In this document: piece by piece, positions 33,126 to 43,699 of the stretch
How positions within the stretch are numbered: the stretch's first letter is position 1
Layout of the letters: each line of letters starts with the position of its first letter
Assembly (NCBI GenBank): GCA_963556495.2
Contig: OY747702.1
Span: forward strand, 14,020,903 to 14,084,902
DNA: 64,000 bases
Origin: Valencia hispanica
Lineage: Eukaryota; Chordata; Actinopteri; Cyprinodontiformes; Valenciidae
Direction: 5' to 3'
Position numbers and translations under genes: made by a program
The notes under the pieces: generated by a model
What the model was told of the DNA's origin: nothing
Seen by the model: only the letters and a program-made list of their open reading frames with translations
Databases searched by the model: none

Positions 33126-35417
33126 CCACCTCAGTACTAGGGCTACTGCTTCAGAACCTGAACTGTAAAAGGAAGGTTCGGCCCACAAGTGCCACAATTC
33201 AATAATTTAAAGAAATCTCAAAATTTACATTTATACATGTGAAATTTTAATTAAACTGGAGATGCATATATCATATTAATTCATCTATCATTACCTTTAA
33301 CAAATAGGGTAATACATAAATAAATAAAATACATAATTTATTTTTGTTATTTAAATCTTTTATTTATATATTTTGCCTCATAATTATGGGCTGCACAACA
33401 TCATACATTTATTTTATGGAGACTCAGTCACTCAGCATGGCAGAACATTCTTTAGAAAAGGTGATTGGTCTCCAGACGCCTTGTGTTTTTGCAGATGTTT
33501 GGGTTTTTGTTTAGTGATCCATAGCAACGGGTTGAGTTATTTCATTGTATCCTTTACTAAAGGAAGCAAAAAATAATTTTTTTAAATACATTTATTAAAT
33601 TCCTCAATTTAATTATGTTGAATAATAAATTAGGACCTTTATTATATATTGAAAAGAATATATATATTGTTATATATCACTAGTGGTGTCTGTGCCAGGA
33701 ATGTAATTTAGATCTTGCTCTAAGGAGTAACATTTAAAAAATATAGAGCAAGGCAGAAGATTAACTTGTCATCTTTGCAGGTAATGCTACAACTAAAAAT
33801 AATACATGGTTGAACGGTATCATTTGTTTGTTGCTTGATAGTTTCTCCAGTCTCTTGGGTTGCATGAAAGTCCGGCTACATTTGGGCTACTTCTCTTAAC
33901 TTCTTTATTTTTATCCAAATTACAGCACACTGTGATGGAAATATTTCAAGATAATGTGAATTAATTGGTTAATTACATGTTAGTAAATGCATCTAGGGAA
34001 TATGCCATGTAGAAGATCATCAGAGTGTTTTAACAGACGTCAGTGAGGAGCAGATTTGATTAGGAGGCCTCTGACCTCATTCCCTAAGCTCTGGATTGTA
34101 AAGTGTTTACTTAACCTCGGCTGACTAGACATCATGATGTCGTCTGAGGGAGTGATGAGGAAATATTGTTTTACTTTAGGCACAAGGTTTGGAGGAACGA
34201 GAGGCCACGGAGGAGTTCGAGTGCTGCCCAGCTCTGGGCCTCTGTCTGACCCTGCTTAATACAATACAAGAAAGTGCCTATTGGGACTGCAGCGTCATCC
34301 TTGTTTAAAGGAAGAAGATATTTTCTTCCATATCAACACACAGAACCACAAAACACGGACCGCCCTCTCTCGCTCAATCTCCCCCACATCTGAACCGCTG
34401 CCCCTTCAAACAAGGCCAAGTGGGAACCAAAAATCACATGGTATTGCACTAATAATAAATGCTTATCCAAACTATACTTTAAGTCTCAAAATGACATTAA
34501 CCATCAAATATTTACTCATTGCAAATATTATATATAGTCATGAGATGTTGGTCAGATTATAGCTAATAAGGAGAATAGCAAAAATGAACGTCAATTCAGT
34601 CAATAGCATAATGAATAATAGTAAATAAAAGACTGACTAAATTAATCAAGGTACAGTTTGTAGACCAAAAGACAATGAAACGATTTGGGCCGGACATGGT
34701 ATATCTTAAATAGCTTCTGTTCCCCTTATAAATCTTGACTCAAACAGGTGTGTTTAGATGCTGGTTTGGCTAAGAACAATGAATGAGAACCACATTAGGA
34801 GGTTCTCCCAAAGCTGGCCATCTCACAGTAACTTTAACTAGAGCTGCAAAAAAAATATTCACTCATTTGTACGAGTGTGGGCATGCACAAGTATCCGCAT
34901 TTGTCTGCAACCGTTTTTATAATTGGACATTAAGTGACAAAAAAATAATAGAGCAGTGGCGCAGATGTTTTCCACAGTATAATGACCCCTCTGTTACCCA
35001 TTTAGAACAATCACAGGAGAACTCACACAAGCACACGCAGTCACATAATTTTCCACATTAGATGCCCCATTATCTATCTGCTTGCTTAATTCTGTCTGAT
35101 TGCAGCATGTCAAATAAACAAACACATTCCAAAACATGCCCACAGAAAAGGATGCTCACACAGTCTGCGAGGCGCTGTGTTCGACACGGATCCTTTTTAC
35201 ACAGTTTACACAACATAGACAGTATTTGCATGAGTGCTCTGCATAATGAACTCGTTGCTTAAAGTGCTCGGTGATGGTAAGGAAATCAGCTGATGCTCAT
35301 CTGTGGTGTGCAACAGAGAGGTGGCAGAAAATTGGATTGATCGCCTGCAGCTGTTCCTACGCTGTCTCCCTGTGCACAGTTTTGTAACAAGTCAAATAAA
35401 ACACAATATGACAGAGT
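33126..35417. other. No gene; contains one copy of a 75-bp direct repeat
   Basis: AT-rich. The only structure noticed is the 75-bp segment at 34541-34615 that recurs at 37956-38030. Open frames such as 34783-35061 lack motifs. Confidence 0.4.
34541..34615 (+). repeat. 75-bp direct repeat, first copy
   Basis: Starts TGAGATGTTGGTCAG and ends CAATAGCATAATGAA. The same 75 bases recur without a visible mismatch at 37956-38030, 3415 bp downstream, in the same orientation. Confidence 0.85.
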
Positions 35418-35420
35418 TGG

Positions 35421-36615
35421 ATTTACATTCCTGTGAAAAGGTAGTCGCCCCCTTACAGAATACTTCTGATTTATTTAGATTTTTCTGTCAAACCTAAATG
35501 TTTCAGATAATCATACAAACTGTAATATTAGACAAAGATAACCTGAGTAAATACAAAAAGCAGGCTTCCAAAGATAATTTGATTTAATGTGGAGGGGGGG
35601 AATTATCCAAACTAAGCTGGCACTGATAGTCAAAGTAATCTCCCCTCATCGTTAACTTGTGAAGGAGCTGTGGTTTCCAGTTGTTGTTGTTTTTTTTTGG
35701 GGGGGGGTCAACTTCATGAGCCAGGTCAGATTAGTCCCAGACCTGTTGAATCACAATATTACTTAAATAAAACCTATATGACAACATGAAGTAGGCTTAA
35801 AAAATAAGTTAAAAGTAACACATAATGCTCCAATATGAAGACATTTTAAAATAGACAAAAAACAAAGTCTTTCACTCTAAAAAGAGTTACAAAGCCATTT
35901 TTAGGCTCTAAGAGTCCAGTGAACCACAATAAGAGCCATTATTTATAAATGGATAAAATATGGAATATTGGTGAGCCTTAGCATGAGTGGGTGGCTACAA
36001 ACGAACAACATCTAAAGAACAATAAGAAAGAGACTGGGGAAAAGTGGCATCCATGAGAGAGTTCCAAGCCACAAACCACAAACCGCTCCTGACCAAAAGA
36101 ACAAAAGTCCTCTCTCAAATTTGCCAAAGAAATATATTAATGATCCCCAAAACTTCAGAAAATCTGTGTACACCCGGTCAAATCTGGCGTTTCAAGAAAA
36201 TAACAACATATATTGTAAATAATTAAACATGGAGATGATAGCGTGATGGCCTCTGGCTGCTTTTCTGCTTCAGGACTTGGAGTTGCTGTAATTGATGGAA
36301 CCATGGATTCTGCTCTCTACAGGAGAATCCTGAAGGAGAATGTCTGACCGTCAGTTTGTAAACTTCAGCTCAAGTCCACTTGGGTTATATAGCAGGAGAA
36401 TGATCCAAATTATACTAGCAAGTTCACCAAAAAGTAAAACATTTGAAAAACAAAAAAGGATTTGGAGGAAATTTGAGTCTGTACTTAAATTTCCTTGAGG
36501 TATTGCGACATGACGCGGCATGAAAAATGGCTGTTCATGCTGAAAACACTCTAGTGTAGCTGAAACTAAGCATCTGCAATACAGTGAAACAACAATTCCT
36601 CCACTGTAGCACAAC
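35421..36615 (+). mobile_element. Old Tc1-like element, plus strand
   Basis: The left end reads CCTGTGAAAAGGTAGTCGCC, matching the CCTGTGAAAAAGTA...CCCCCT terminus of a common fish Tc1 family. Decayed transposase follows: GGCATCCATGAGAGAGTTCC, ATGATCCCCAAAACTTCAG, ATAGCGTGATGGCCTCTGG, CTGAAGGAGAATGTC, AGGAGAATGATCCAAAT, and ATTCCTCCACTGTAG. The order is that of the family. The right terminus was not found adjacent; a lone fragment like it is at 43640. Confidence 0.75.
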
Positions 36616-37424
36616 AATGCTGGCTTATGTAATTATCAATAATTATAATTAATAATTTATTATTAACAAAATACTTAATTAAATATTAGAATATTCTTTC
36701 AGACAAACTAAGAACTTGGGGCACAACCTGCTTATCATGAATAACTAGCCAAACAACATTCAGGTCATGTACACATGAAACCTGGGTTTTTTAAAATCGA
36801 AAATCCTCACCACCTCGTTTTAAACAACAACAAAAACAACAAAAAACATCCACACTTAATGCATATAAGTGCTTTGTTAAGCACATTCAGAAACTTTCCA
36901 AACCTGTAGGGGCTGAAGTTCCTCAAATCCTATCCACTCAGAATACTTTCTAAATTTTACATACCGCAGAAATTGAACTTGTAAAAACAAGGAAGCAAAA
37001 AGCACTTGGACAATCGATAATCCCAACACATCTCTGAGGGCATCCATGCTGTTTCTGAGTGGAAATACCTGTCGCACATGTGATGTCAGAGCATTTTTGT
37101 CGCGGGCAGTGACGTTGCAAAACCTTAAACCCCGCTAATTATGTCCACAAGGAAACGCTTAAAGAGGAGAATTCACAAATCTTCACTTTGGTCGGAGTTT
37201 CTTGAAATAAGGTTTTTTGATGCTGCGTTTTGGTGTGGATGACCGACCAAATTGTAGGAAAATATCTTTGATTTGTGAAATACCCTGCTTCATGAGGAAA
37301 AGGCCTCAGTCTCTGTCAGGTACTGTTCTGCAAATGCCAGCCTAATGGGGCGGGGTTATGGAACAGTAGGTGAAGGAGTGAATTTGCACACGGATACTCC
37401 CAAACAGCAAGCACCACAGACATA
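36616..37424. other. No gene; possible MITE remnants
   Basis: CATGTACACATGAAACCTGG near 36765 and GCTGCGTTTTGGTGTGGATG near 37222 recall the facing ends of a teleost MITE that begins with TTTACATG and carries AAACGGAG-like motifs. The match is too weak to draw boundaries. Confidence 0.3.
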
Positions 37425-37569
37425 TATAGAGAGTAGACGCCGCATTGGCTGCTGGAAACGAGAAATGTGACCGCCATCTTGGACCAGTCATACTCTGGAA
37501 TTAATTACATCCCGAAGTGCTGGTACGCGATGTAATTAATTAAATAAATAGCAGCAGAAGTTAGAGAAC

Positions 37570-37649
37570 ATGCCTGAACACTGTGTTGCATATTCCTGCT
37601 CCAATCGGCGGACCATCGAAAGCAGGGCTCGGGGGATTACTTTTCACAA
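37570..37649 (+). CDS. THAP zinc-finger first exon
   Basis: The ATG at 37570 opens MPEHCVAYSCSNR followed by RTIESRARGITFH. This is the start of a THAP domain: Met-Pro, C-x4-C, Asn-Arg, and the GITFH block. The exon ends with CACAA|GTAAGA, a clear donor at 37650, in phase 2, exactly where THAP genes commonly split before the Phe-Pro block. THAP domains are C2CH zinc fingers that bind DNA in host regulators and in P-element-type transposases. No second exon with the C-x2-H pair, AVPTIF box or transposase was found. A leading exon of a transposon remnant is more likely than a host gene, given the inverted flanks. Confidence 0.65.
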
Positions 37650-37955
37650 GTAAGATTTACCATTACCACCGAGCATTTTTCGGGCTAAATTAAACGTCTA
37701 ACAGTCCTTAGACGTCTGGGCTAAAATCGGTCTACCACTGGTCTAAACATGAAAGTATTTTAGCCGTACCACTTTAGCTTTAACCATATTGCCGACCTTT
37801 GCCGTCACTGTTTCTGCTTCTTTATCATATTTATAGTGTGTGATTTGCAAAATCCCTATTATAGGCTACACCTCATATGGTTATGGTTGCGCTTTTGTCC
37901 AAAGTGACATATAAATACCAAACAATATAATACTTAAATTTAACAGGGAACAGAT

Positions 37956-38030
37956 TGAGATGTTGGTCAGATTATAGCTAATAAGGAGAATAGCAAAAAT
38001 GAACGTCAATTCAGTCAATAGCATAATGAA
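37956..38030 (+). repeat. 75-bp direct repeat, second copy
   Basis: Identical by eye to 34541-34615. It lies inside the THAP-bearing element. Downstream, at 38112-38135, a partial echo (TAAGGAGAATAGCAATAATG) repeats part of the motif. Confidence 0.85.
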
Positions 38031-38529
38031 ATAAACAATGAAAATGAGGGAAAACAGCAATAATAAACGGTCAATTCAAGCAAAATAAAATAACAGCATG
38101 GTGAGACTACATTAAGGAGAATAGCAATAATGAACAACAATGTCAAATTAATAAACAGCTTGATGAAAATAGAATAAAACTATACAAACCATACACATAA
38201 GTGCGTAATGAACTAAGTCCATGTTGTAAGTCTTTAGACCCTCTTAAAAGACCCAATACTATCACAGGAATGGAGATATTCATTATATTACTGATAAGCT
38301 CACTATCAATATATAAAAAAAGGCCAAACCATGTGTCATGTATCACAGCTACATTTATGAGCTTTGCAGCAAAAAAACTTGTGGAAATCAGTTCGGTATT
38401 CCGTGAGGTATGATTAATTAATTGCATTGACAGCTCATTACACCTGCCAAACAGATTACAGAGTGGAGTGGGTGACCGGTCCAACATGGCGGACCCACGT
38501 CTCGTCAGCGCCAGTAGGGAGTAGCGGTC

Positions 38530-38838
38530 TGTCAAGGAGACTGGCTGGATCGTTTTAACAGTCTTTTTTAAGGAGGACAACTCACACGCAGAGACAGACA
38601 GTTCGAGAGGAGGCTGCAGATCAGGCTGGTAGAGGGGTCTGGAGGATCTTGAGAAGATTATTGGTGCTAAGGACAAGCAGGCTGAAATGGCTGGCTCAGG
38701 AGTTCCGAGGCTGGAGACCAGATGACAGAACAGTGTTGTGGTGAGTGAAGCTGTCTTTTAACTGTGGAAAGAGCCAATGAGGTGGAGATGAGTTAGTGTG
38801 AGCAGGTGGAGATCGTTGATCTAGATGAGGTCCTGACA
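38530..38838 (-). repeat. 3' LTR of the Gypsy element
   Basis: Read on the minus strand it starts TGTCAGGACCTC and ends CTCCTTGACA, 309 bp, with TG...CA ends. It directly follows the polypurine tract. Flanking pentamer on the outer side: CGGTC (38525-38529). No partner pentamer was found on the other side. Confidence 0.8.
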
Positions 38839-38862
38839 GAACCCCCCCCCCCCGCCCTCTAG
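38839..38862 (-). promoter_or_regulatory. Polypurine tract
   Basis: On the minus strand, AGAGGGCGG and a long G run precede TTC at the LTR boundary. This is the usual primer site for plus-strand synthesis in LTR elements. Confidence 0.75.
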
Positions 38863-41480
38863 GTCCAGCTCCTGAAGGACCAGGGCGATCTGGGTGACGC
38901 TGATGGAAGTCGGCAACCAGGCTTGGGTCGATGATGCGCAGGGATGGAACCCAGGAGCGTTCCTCTGGTCCATAGCCCTTCCAGTCAATCAGATCCTGAA
39001 ACCCGCTGCCCCGGGGTCTGGAGTCCAGGATCCGGCGAACTGTGTACACCAGGCCCCCATCCACGAGTCTGGGTGGGGGGGGGTCGGGGTTCGGGGGGAG
39101 ACAATGGTGTAGTGATCTTAGGTTTAAACAGAGAGCAGTGGAAGACCTCAGGCTGGCTGGCAGGCGAAGACGGTATGTAACTGGGTTGATGCAATAAATG
39201 ACTGGGAAGGGTCCTATGAAGTGGGGAGTAAGTTTCCGGGCCTCCGTGTTTAGCTTAAGGTGTCGTGCGGACAACCAGACCAGGTCCCCTGGCTGGTAGG
39301 CAGAACCGGGGCGCCGTCGTCGGGCTTGGTGCCTCTGGTAATCAGAGTTTGTTCTGGTGATGGAGGCCTTGGCCCGGATCCAACCCGCCTTCATGCGACG
39401 TGCAAACAGCTGAGCCTGGGGGAGGTCGACCTCGACCTCTTGGTGGGTGAAGATGGGGGGTTGGTACCCGAAACACGTTTCAAAGGGGGTGAGACCAGGG
39501 GCTGATTAGACCTGCAGGTTGATGGCGAGCTCTGCCCAGAGCAGCGTCCGCGGCCAGGAGGAGGGGGAAGATGCGGCAAACCACCAGAGATACTTTCCGG
39601 ATCTGTTGGTTGGCCCATTCTGTCTGTCCGTTTGTCTCTGGATGAAAACTGGAATAGAGGCTGCTGGTCGCCCCAACAAGTTTACAGAAGGCCTTCCAAA
39701 ACCCAGTAGAGAATTGGGGTCCCCGGTCGGTTACCACGTCACACGGAAATCCGTGAAGCCAGACTACATGTTCGAGAAGGAGTTCTGCCATCCTCTTGGC
39801 GGTGGGCAGCTTCGGCAGAGCGACCAGGTGGACTGCCTTGGAAAAGCAATCCACAAACGTGGCAATGGCAGACATGCCCCCGGCGGCCGGAAGTCCCATG
39901 ACGAAATCCAACCCAATGTGGGACCATGGGCGAGATGGCACAGGCAGAGGTTGAAGGATACCTGCTTGTCTCTGAGAGGAAGATTTTGATCGAGAGCAAC
40001 TTGGGCAGGCCTTGGCGAACTCCTTCACATCCCCAGCCATGGAAGGCCACCACAAGGCTCGGCGCAGAAAAGGGAGAGTCTTGGCCGGGCCTGTGTGGTC
40101 GCCGATAGCAGAGGAGTGGCCCCAGACCAGGGCCTCCTGACAGCAAAGAAGCAGCACATAGAGCCGGTTTCCTGGGGTCTCCGGGGGTGCTGGATCGGAA
40201 GGAAGCGCAGCTTGTATGGAGTCCTCTAGAGGCCAGCACAGAGCGGCCATGACCTGGCGCGGAGCGATGATGGGGTCAGGCTGCTGAGGAGAGTTGGTGG
40301 CAGACAGCTGGCAAGAGAGGGCATCTGCTTTCCTGTTCTTGGTTCCAGGTCGGTAGGAGAGATGGAAGTTGAACTGTTCAAAGAACAGGGCCCAGCGAGC
40401 CTGGCGGGAGTTGAGTTGTTTAGCCCTTCTGACGTGGATGAGGTTCTGGCGGTCAGTCCACACCAGAAAGGGCTCTTTGGCCCCGACCAGGAGGTGCCGC
40501 CACTCCTCCAACGCCCATTTAATGGCCAGAAGTTCCCGGCCTCCAACTCCATAACGGCGTTCAATGAGGGAGAACTTCCTGGAGAAGAAGCAACAAGGGT
40601 GGAGCTTCTGATCTGGTTCGGACTGGGACAGGACGGCTCCAGCTCCCACCTCCACGACAAAGGGCTTTGCTGGGTCGGGGTGTCCGAGGATCGGTGCTGA
40701 TGAAAACCTCCAACGTGATACATGAAATGCCCGATCAGCCTCCGGGGGTAGACTGAAAGGACGTGGTGAGGGAGGTGAGGGCGACCACCAGTTTGCTAAA
40801 GTCCCTTATAAAGCGGCGATAAAAGTTTGCAAACCCCAAGAAGGACTGGAGCTGGCACAGCGTGGTGGGCTTCGGCCATTCCGGCACAGCTGCAACCTTC
40901 TGTGGATCCATAGAGATGCCACGGGATGAGACGACGTAACCCAGAAAGGTGGTGGAGGACTGATGGAAGGAACACTTCTCTAGTTTACAGTACAGTCTGT
41001 GTTGGAGCAGGCGCTGGAGGACAGCCCGGACATGGCGGATGTGGTCGACCGTTGACCTGGAGTAGATGTGGATGTCATCCAGGTAGACGAAAGCCCAGCG
41101 CCCGAGGATGTCACGGAGCACATCATTGAGGAACAGCTGGAAGACCGCCGGGCGGCTGCAAAGGCCAAACGGCATGACCAGGTACTCCCAGTGGCCATTT
41201 GGGGTGCTGAATGCCGTCTTTCACTCATCGCCCTCTCTTACGCAGATAAGTTTTTAATGCGTTCCGCAGATCAAGACGGGTGAAGATGGTGGCCTGAGAC
41301 AGCGAGTGCATGATGGATCCGATGAGTGGAAGGGGGTGACGGTCCTTAACAGTGATTGAGTTGAGGCCCCGATAGTCAATACACGGCCGTAGGGTGCCGT
41401 CCTTCTTTTTGACAAAGAAGAACCCAGATGAGGCAGGGGAAGATGATGGGCGGATGAAGGCGGTTTCCAGGGCTTCCACT
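38863..41480 (-). pseudogene. Gypsy pol: RT, RNase H, integrase, chromodomain
   Basis: The RT N-terminal part (41225-41479) has [10 protein letters not shown] and FTRLDL. The catalytic YLDD box is kept (about 41074-41085). RNase H starts at about 40655 with EVGAGAVLSQ, where the usual Asp-containing segment between EV and GAG is missing; TDRQNL is kept. Integrase shows the HHCC finger (HSSAIGDHTG, CPSCSRSK), LDFVMGLP, VTDRGPQFS and GQTEWANQ. The chromodomain ([28 protein letters not shown]) sits at residues 116-168 of the last open frame, which starts at 39394. The frame changes near 41225, 40700, 39590 and 39400. These breaks preclude a functional polyprotein. Confidence 0.88.
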
Positions 41481-42060
41481 ATGTAAGCCTATATGGATTT
41501 CACCTCGTCGGGGGACAGGGTATACTGGCGATTTTGGGGAAGCGTCGCCCCCGGCAGGAGGTTGATCGCCATGTCGTAATTCCTTCGGGGCGGTAAGGAG
41601 GAGGCTCGCTGTTTACTGAAGACCTCGGCCAGGTCCCGATAAGGGGGTGGCAGGTCACTGGTGATGAGAGGCGTGGCTGGAGGGGCTCTGAATATGGGGC
41701 AGTTGGGCCCCCACTGCAGGATCTGTTTGGTAGACCAGGAAATGTGTGGATCGTGACGTTGAAACCAAGGGAAGCCGAGGATGAGCATGGCAGCATCGGA
41801 TGACATTATTAGGAAGTGGACGGTCTCTCGGTGGTCCCCAACCGCCATCTGGATTCCAGCGGTGCGTTGACGAATGGGACAGGGCTGGAGCGGGCGTCCA
41901 TCCACCGATGTGACTGGCATGGGGTGGTCAAGTTCTTCCAGTGGGACCTTCAGCTTGGATGCCAAACAAGCAGACATGAAATTATCAATAGCGCCAGTGT
42001 CTAGAAGGGCCTGGCAGGGATGGTCGGGATGCAGTTGGTAGTGGAGTCGGACATCTAGAA
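41481..42060 (-). pseudogene. Gypsy pol: retropepsin-like protease and link to RT
   Basis: Near 41990-42010 the minus strand encodes [10 protein letters not shown] with the aspartic protease [15 protein letters not shown] near 41770 is the C-terminal protease block. The frame is open down to a TAG at 41489-41491. The next residues ([14 protein letters not shown]) continue the same frame, so this is a single nonsense change. A second break lies upstream near 42070. Confidence 0.8.
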
Positions 42061-42105
42061 GGAACAGCGTTTCTCAAATGGGACCAGGTGAGACTCCCCC
42101 GAGAA

Positions 42106-42951
42106 TCACCTGGTCTGACCCTTTCCCGGACGAAGCGGGCAGTGAGCGCGTCTGTGATATTTTGCAGCACAGTAAGTGCAGAGTCCCTTGTCATGACGGC
42201 GCTGACTCTCTTCTAGAGATAGGTGGCCCACCTGCATGGGTTCCTTCAAAGCCGGGAGTTCCCGATAGGGGGCAGTGGCGCCCTCCTCTGCAGGGCGAGG
42301 AAGATGACGAGGGCTGGGGGGAGAGTAGCGAGGCAGCGTGCTGGATGGGCGGGGCCGATTCAGCATCCGCCGGTCTATCTTGAGGGCCAGGTTGACTGCA
42401 TCATCCAGCGATTTGGGCGACTTTTTCCCCACCATCTCATCACGGATATAGCTGCTCAAGCCTTCAATAAACAGAGTGCGCAGCATGGAGTCGTCCCGTG
42501 CGCAGCATGTAGTCGTCCCAGCGAAGCTGAGCAGCAAGGGTGCGGAAGTCGGCGGTTGGTGTCGGTGTTGCGTAGTTCTGAAACAAACTGAGCATAGTCA
42601 TTGCAGATCGGAGACCTCTGGTTGTATTGAGTGCCGCCCATTCCTGCGCTTGTCCAGAGAGGAGGGACATCAGGAGCGGCACCCGCGAAGCTGAGGAGGA
42701 GTAGGTAGTCGGCTACACTTCAAAAGTCATGTCCAGCGTGGCGAGGAGCCCATCAGGCTTCCGATCCACCCCGTTTTGCTTTTCGGGTAGGCAGACCCGG
42801 GGTTCTGGAGCTGCCATGCTGGGCAAAGTGTGGACGAGACAGGCAAGTCTGATGTGCGCCTCGGTTAGGGATTCCACCTTTTCCCGGAGAACTGCACCTC
42901 TGTCCGCAGAGCCTCAACCTCTGCTGAGTTGTCAGGACGTGGTTCTGTCAT
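42106..42951 (-). pseudogene. Gypsy gag with CCHC zinc knuckle, frameshifted
   Basis: The start is at 42951 (MTEPRPDNSAEVEALR). The middle contains LLMSLLSGQAQEW (42464-42682). The C-terminal frame (42106-42537) has PMQVGHLSLEESQRR and the nucleic-acid-binding knuckle CTYCAAKYHRRAHC, an intact C-x2-C-x4-H-x4-C. The frames are separated by a 22-bp tandem duplication at 42476-42519 and by another shift near 42720-42870. Confidence 0.8.
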
Positions 42952-42960
42952 CCTGTCAAG

Positions 42961-43639
42961 CAACATGGAACTAAACTATGAAGCAAAAAGGAAAAGGTAT
43001 TAATAAGTAAGCTGATAAAATCAACTCACTAAGGAATTATGAAAATAAAGCAAAGACAATAATTATGAATAATAATTACAATACTAATAATAGTAGAACA
43101 TTGAAAAAGATAGCAATGCAGCATGGATAGGTTAATGTCAAAACTATAACATATAATGAGGGAGAGGGATTGGTACGATATTTGCCCAGAAGCTAACCAG
43201 GAATCAGCAGATGTGAATGTGAGTAAAGCTAAGCTAACTAGTCGTGGCTAGAACAAAAGGTGTGTTTGTGTGGGGGGTTATCATGTCCCATGGGAAGCTG
43301 GCAGCAAATTAGAACAAAGGAACAATTGAACAATGGCTACTAACTAGCATGATAAGCTAGACACAAAGGGAAACCTGGGTTTTTGGGGTCCCCTAGTGTG
43401 TACAAATACCAGAATGAATGTGTGGGTGTGGATTCATACTGTAAGTTAAAGAGAGAAGAAAAGAGGGCAAAGCATTCCCAGCGCACGGGGTTTCAACCTT
43501 ATTATCAATAAATAACCATCTGTGCAGAGTAAACTCAGCATCCTGCTTTGAATCCAGCCATTTAAACACACAGCAAGTGTAATCAAACCATCAAATTAGC
43601 AAATCTTTAAAAGTATCAGTGGGGTTAGCAAAAAAAAAG
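42961..43639. other. No recognisable feature
   Basis: Where the Gypsy 5' LTR would be expected. AT-rich, with no match to the 3' LTR and no coding motif. Confidence 0.45.
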
Positions 43640-43690
43640 TAAAGACAGAAGAAATCTGTAAGTGGGGAAATACTTTTTCAGGTTATTATT
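43640..43690 (+). repeat. Fragment resembling a Tc1 right terminus
   Basis: AGAAATCTGTAAGTGGGGAA followed by ATACTTTTTCA resembles the right end of the Tc1 family whose left end lies at 35421. Only about 50 bp match, without a TA-flanked end. Confidence 0.35.
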
Positions 43691-43699
43691 TGTGTCAGA

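Larger units (their letters stand above)
37425..38529 (+). mobile_element. Element with inverted ends carrying a THAP exon
   Basis: The block CCGCCATCTTGGACCAGTCA (37471-37490) faces its near reverse complement at 38473-38492, 18 of 20 bases matching. Outside both blocks further weaker pairing exists (TTGGC...ACGAGA against CTGGC...GACGAGA). The THAP-coding exon starts 80 bp inside the left block. This suggests a DNA transposon, possibly P-element-like or Kolobok-like since both can encode THAP domains, with most of its gene lost. The terminal bases and target duplication are not resolved. The Gypsy LTR abuts the right end. Confidence 0.5.
38530..42951 (-). mobile_element. Ty3/Gypsy chromodomain retrotransposon, 5' LTR missing
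   Basis: A minus-strand element with gag, protease, RT, RNase H, integrase and a C-terminal chromodomain in chromovirus order, and no envelope gene. The 3' LTR (38530-38838) and polypurine tract are present. Beyond the gag start at 42951 no copy of the LTR is seen. Only TGTCAAG (42954-42960) matches the LTR's outer end. Coding is broken by one in-frame stop, several frameshifts and a 22-bp duplication. The GC content exceeds that of the neighbours, as expected for a fairly recent insertion. Confidence 0.88.

Noticed and set aside
38143..38676. 177-residue minus-strand frame
   Set aside because: It spans the Gypsy LTR boundary and the THAP-type element, so it is a fortuitous fusion of two unrelated elements.
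39519..39989. Plus-strand frames over the Gypsy pol region
   Set aside because: Antisense shadows of GC-rich retrotransposon coding sequence.
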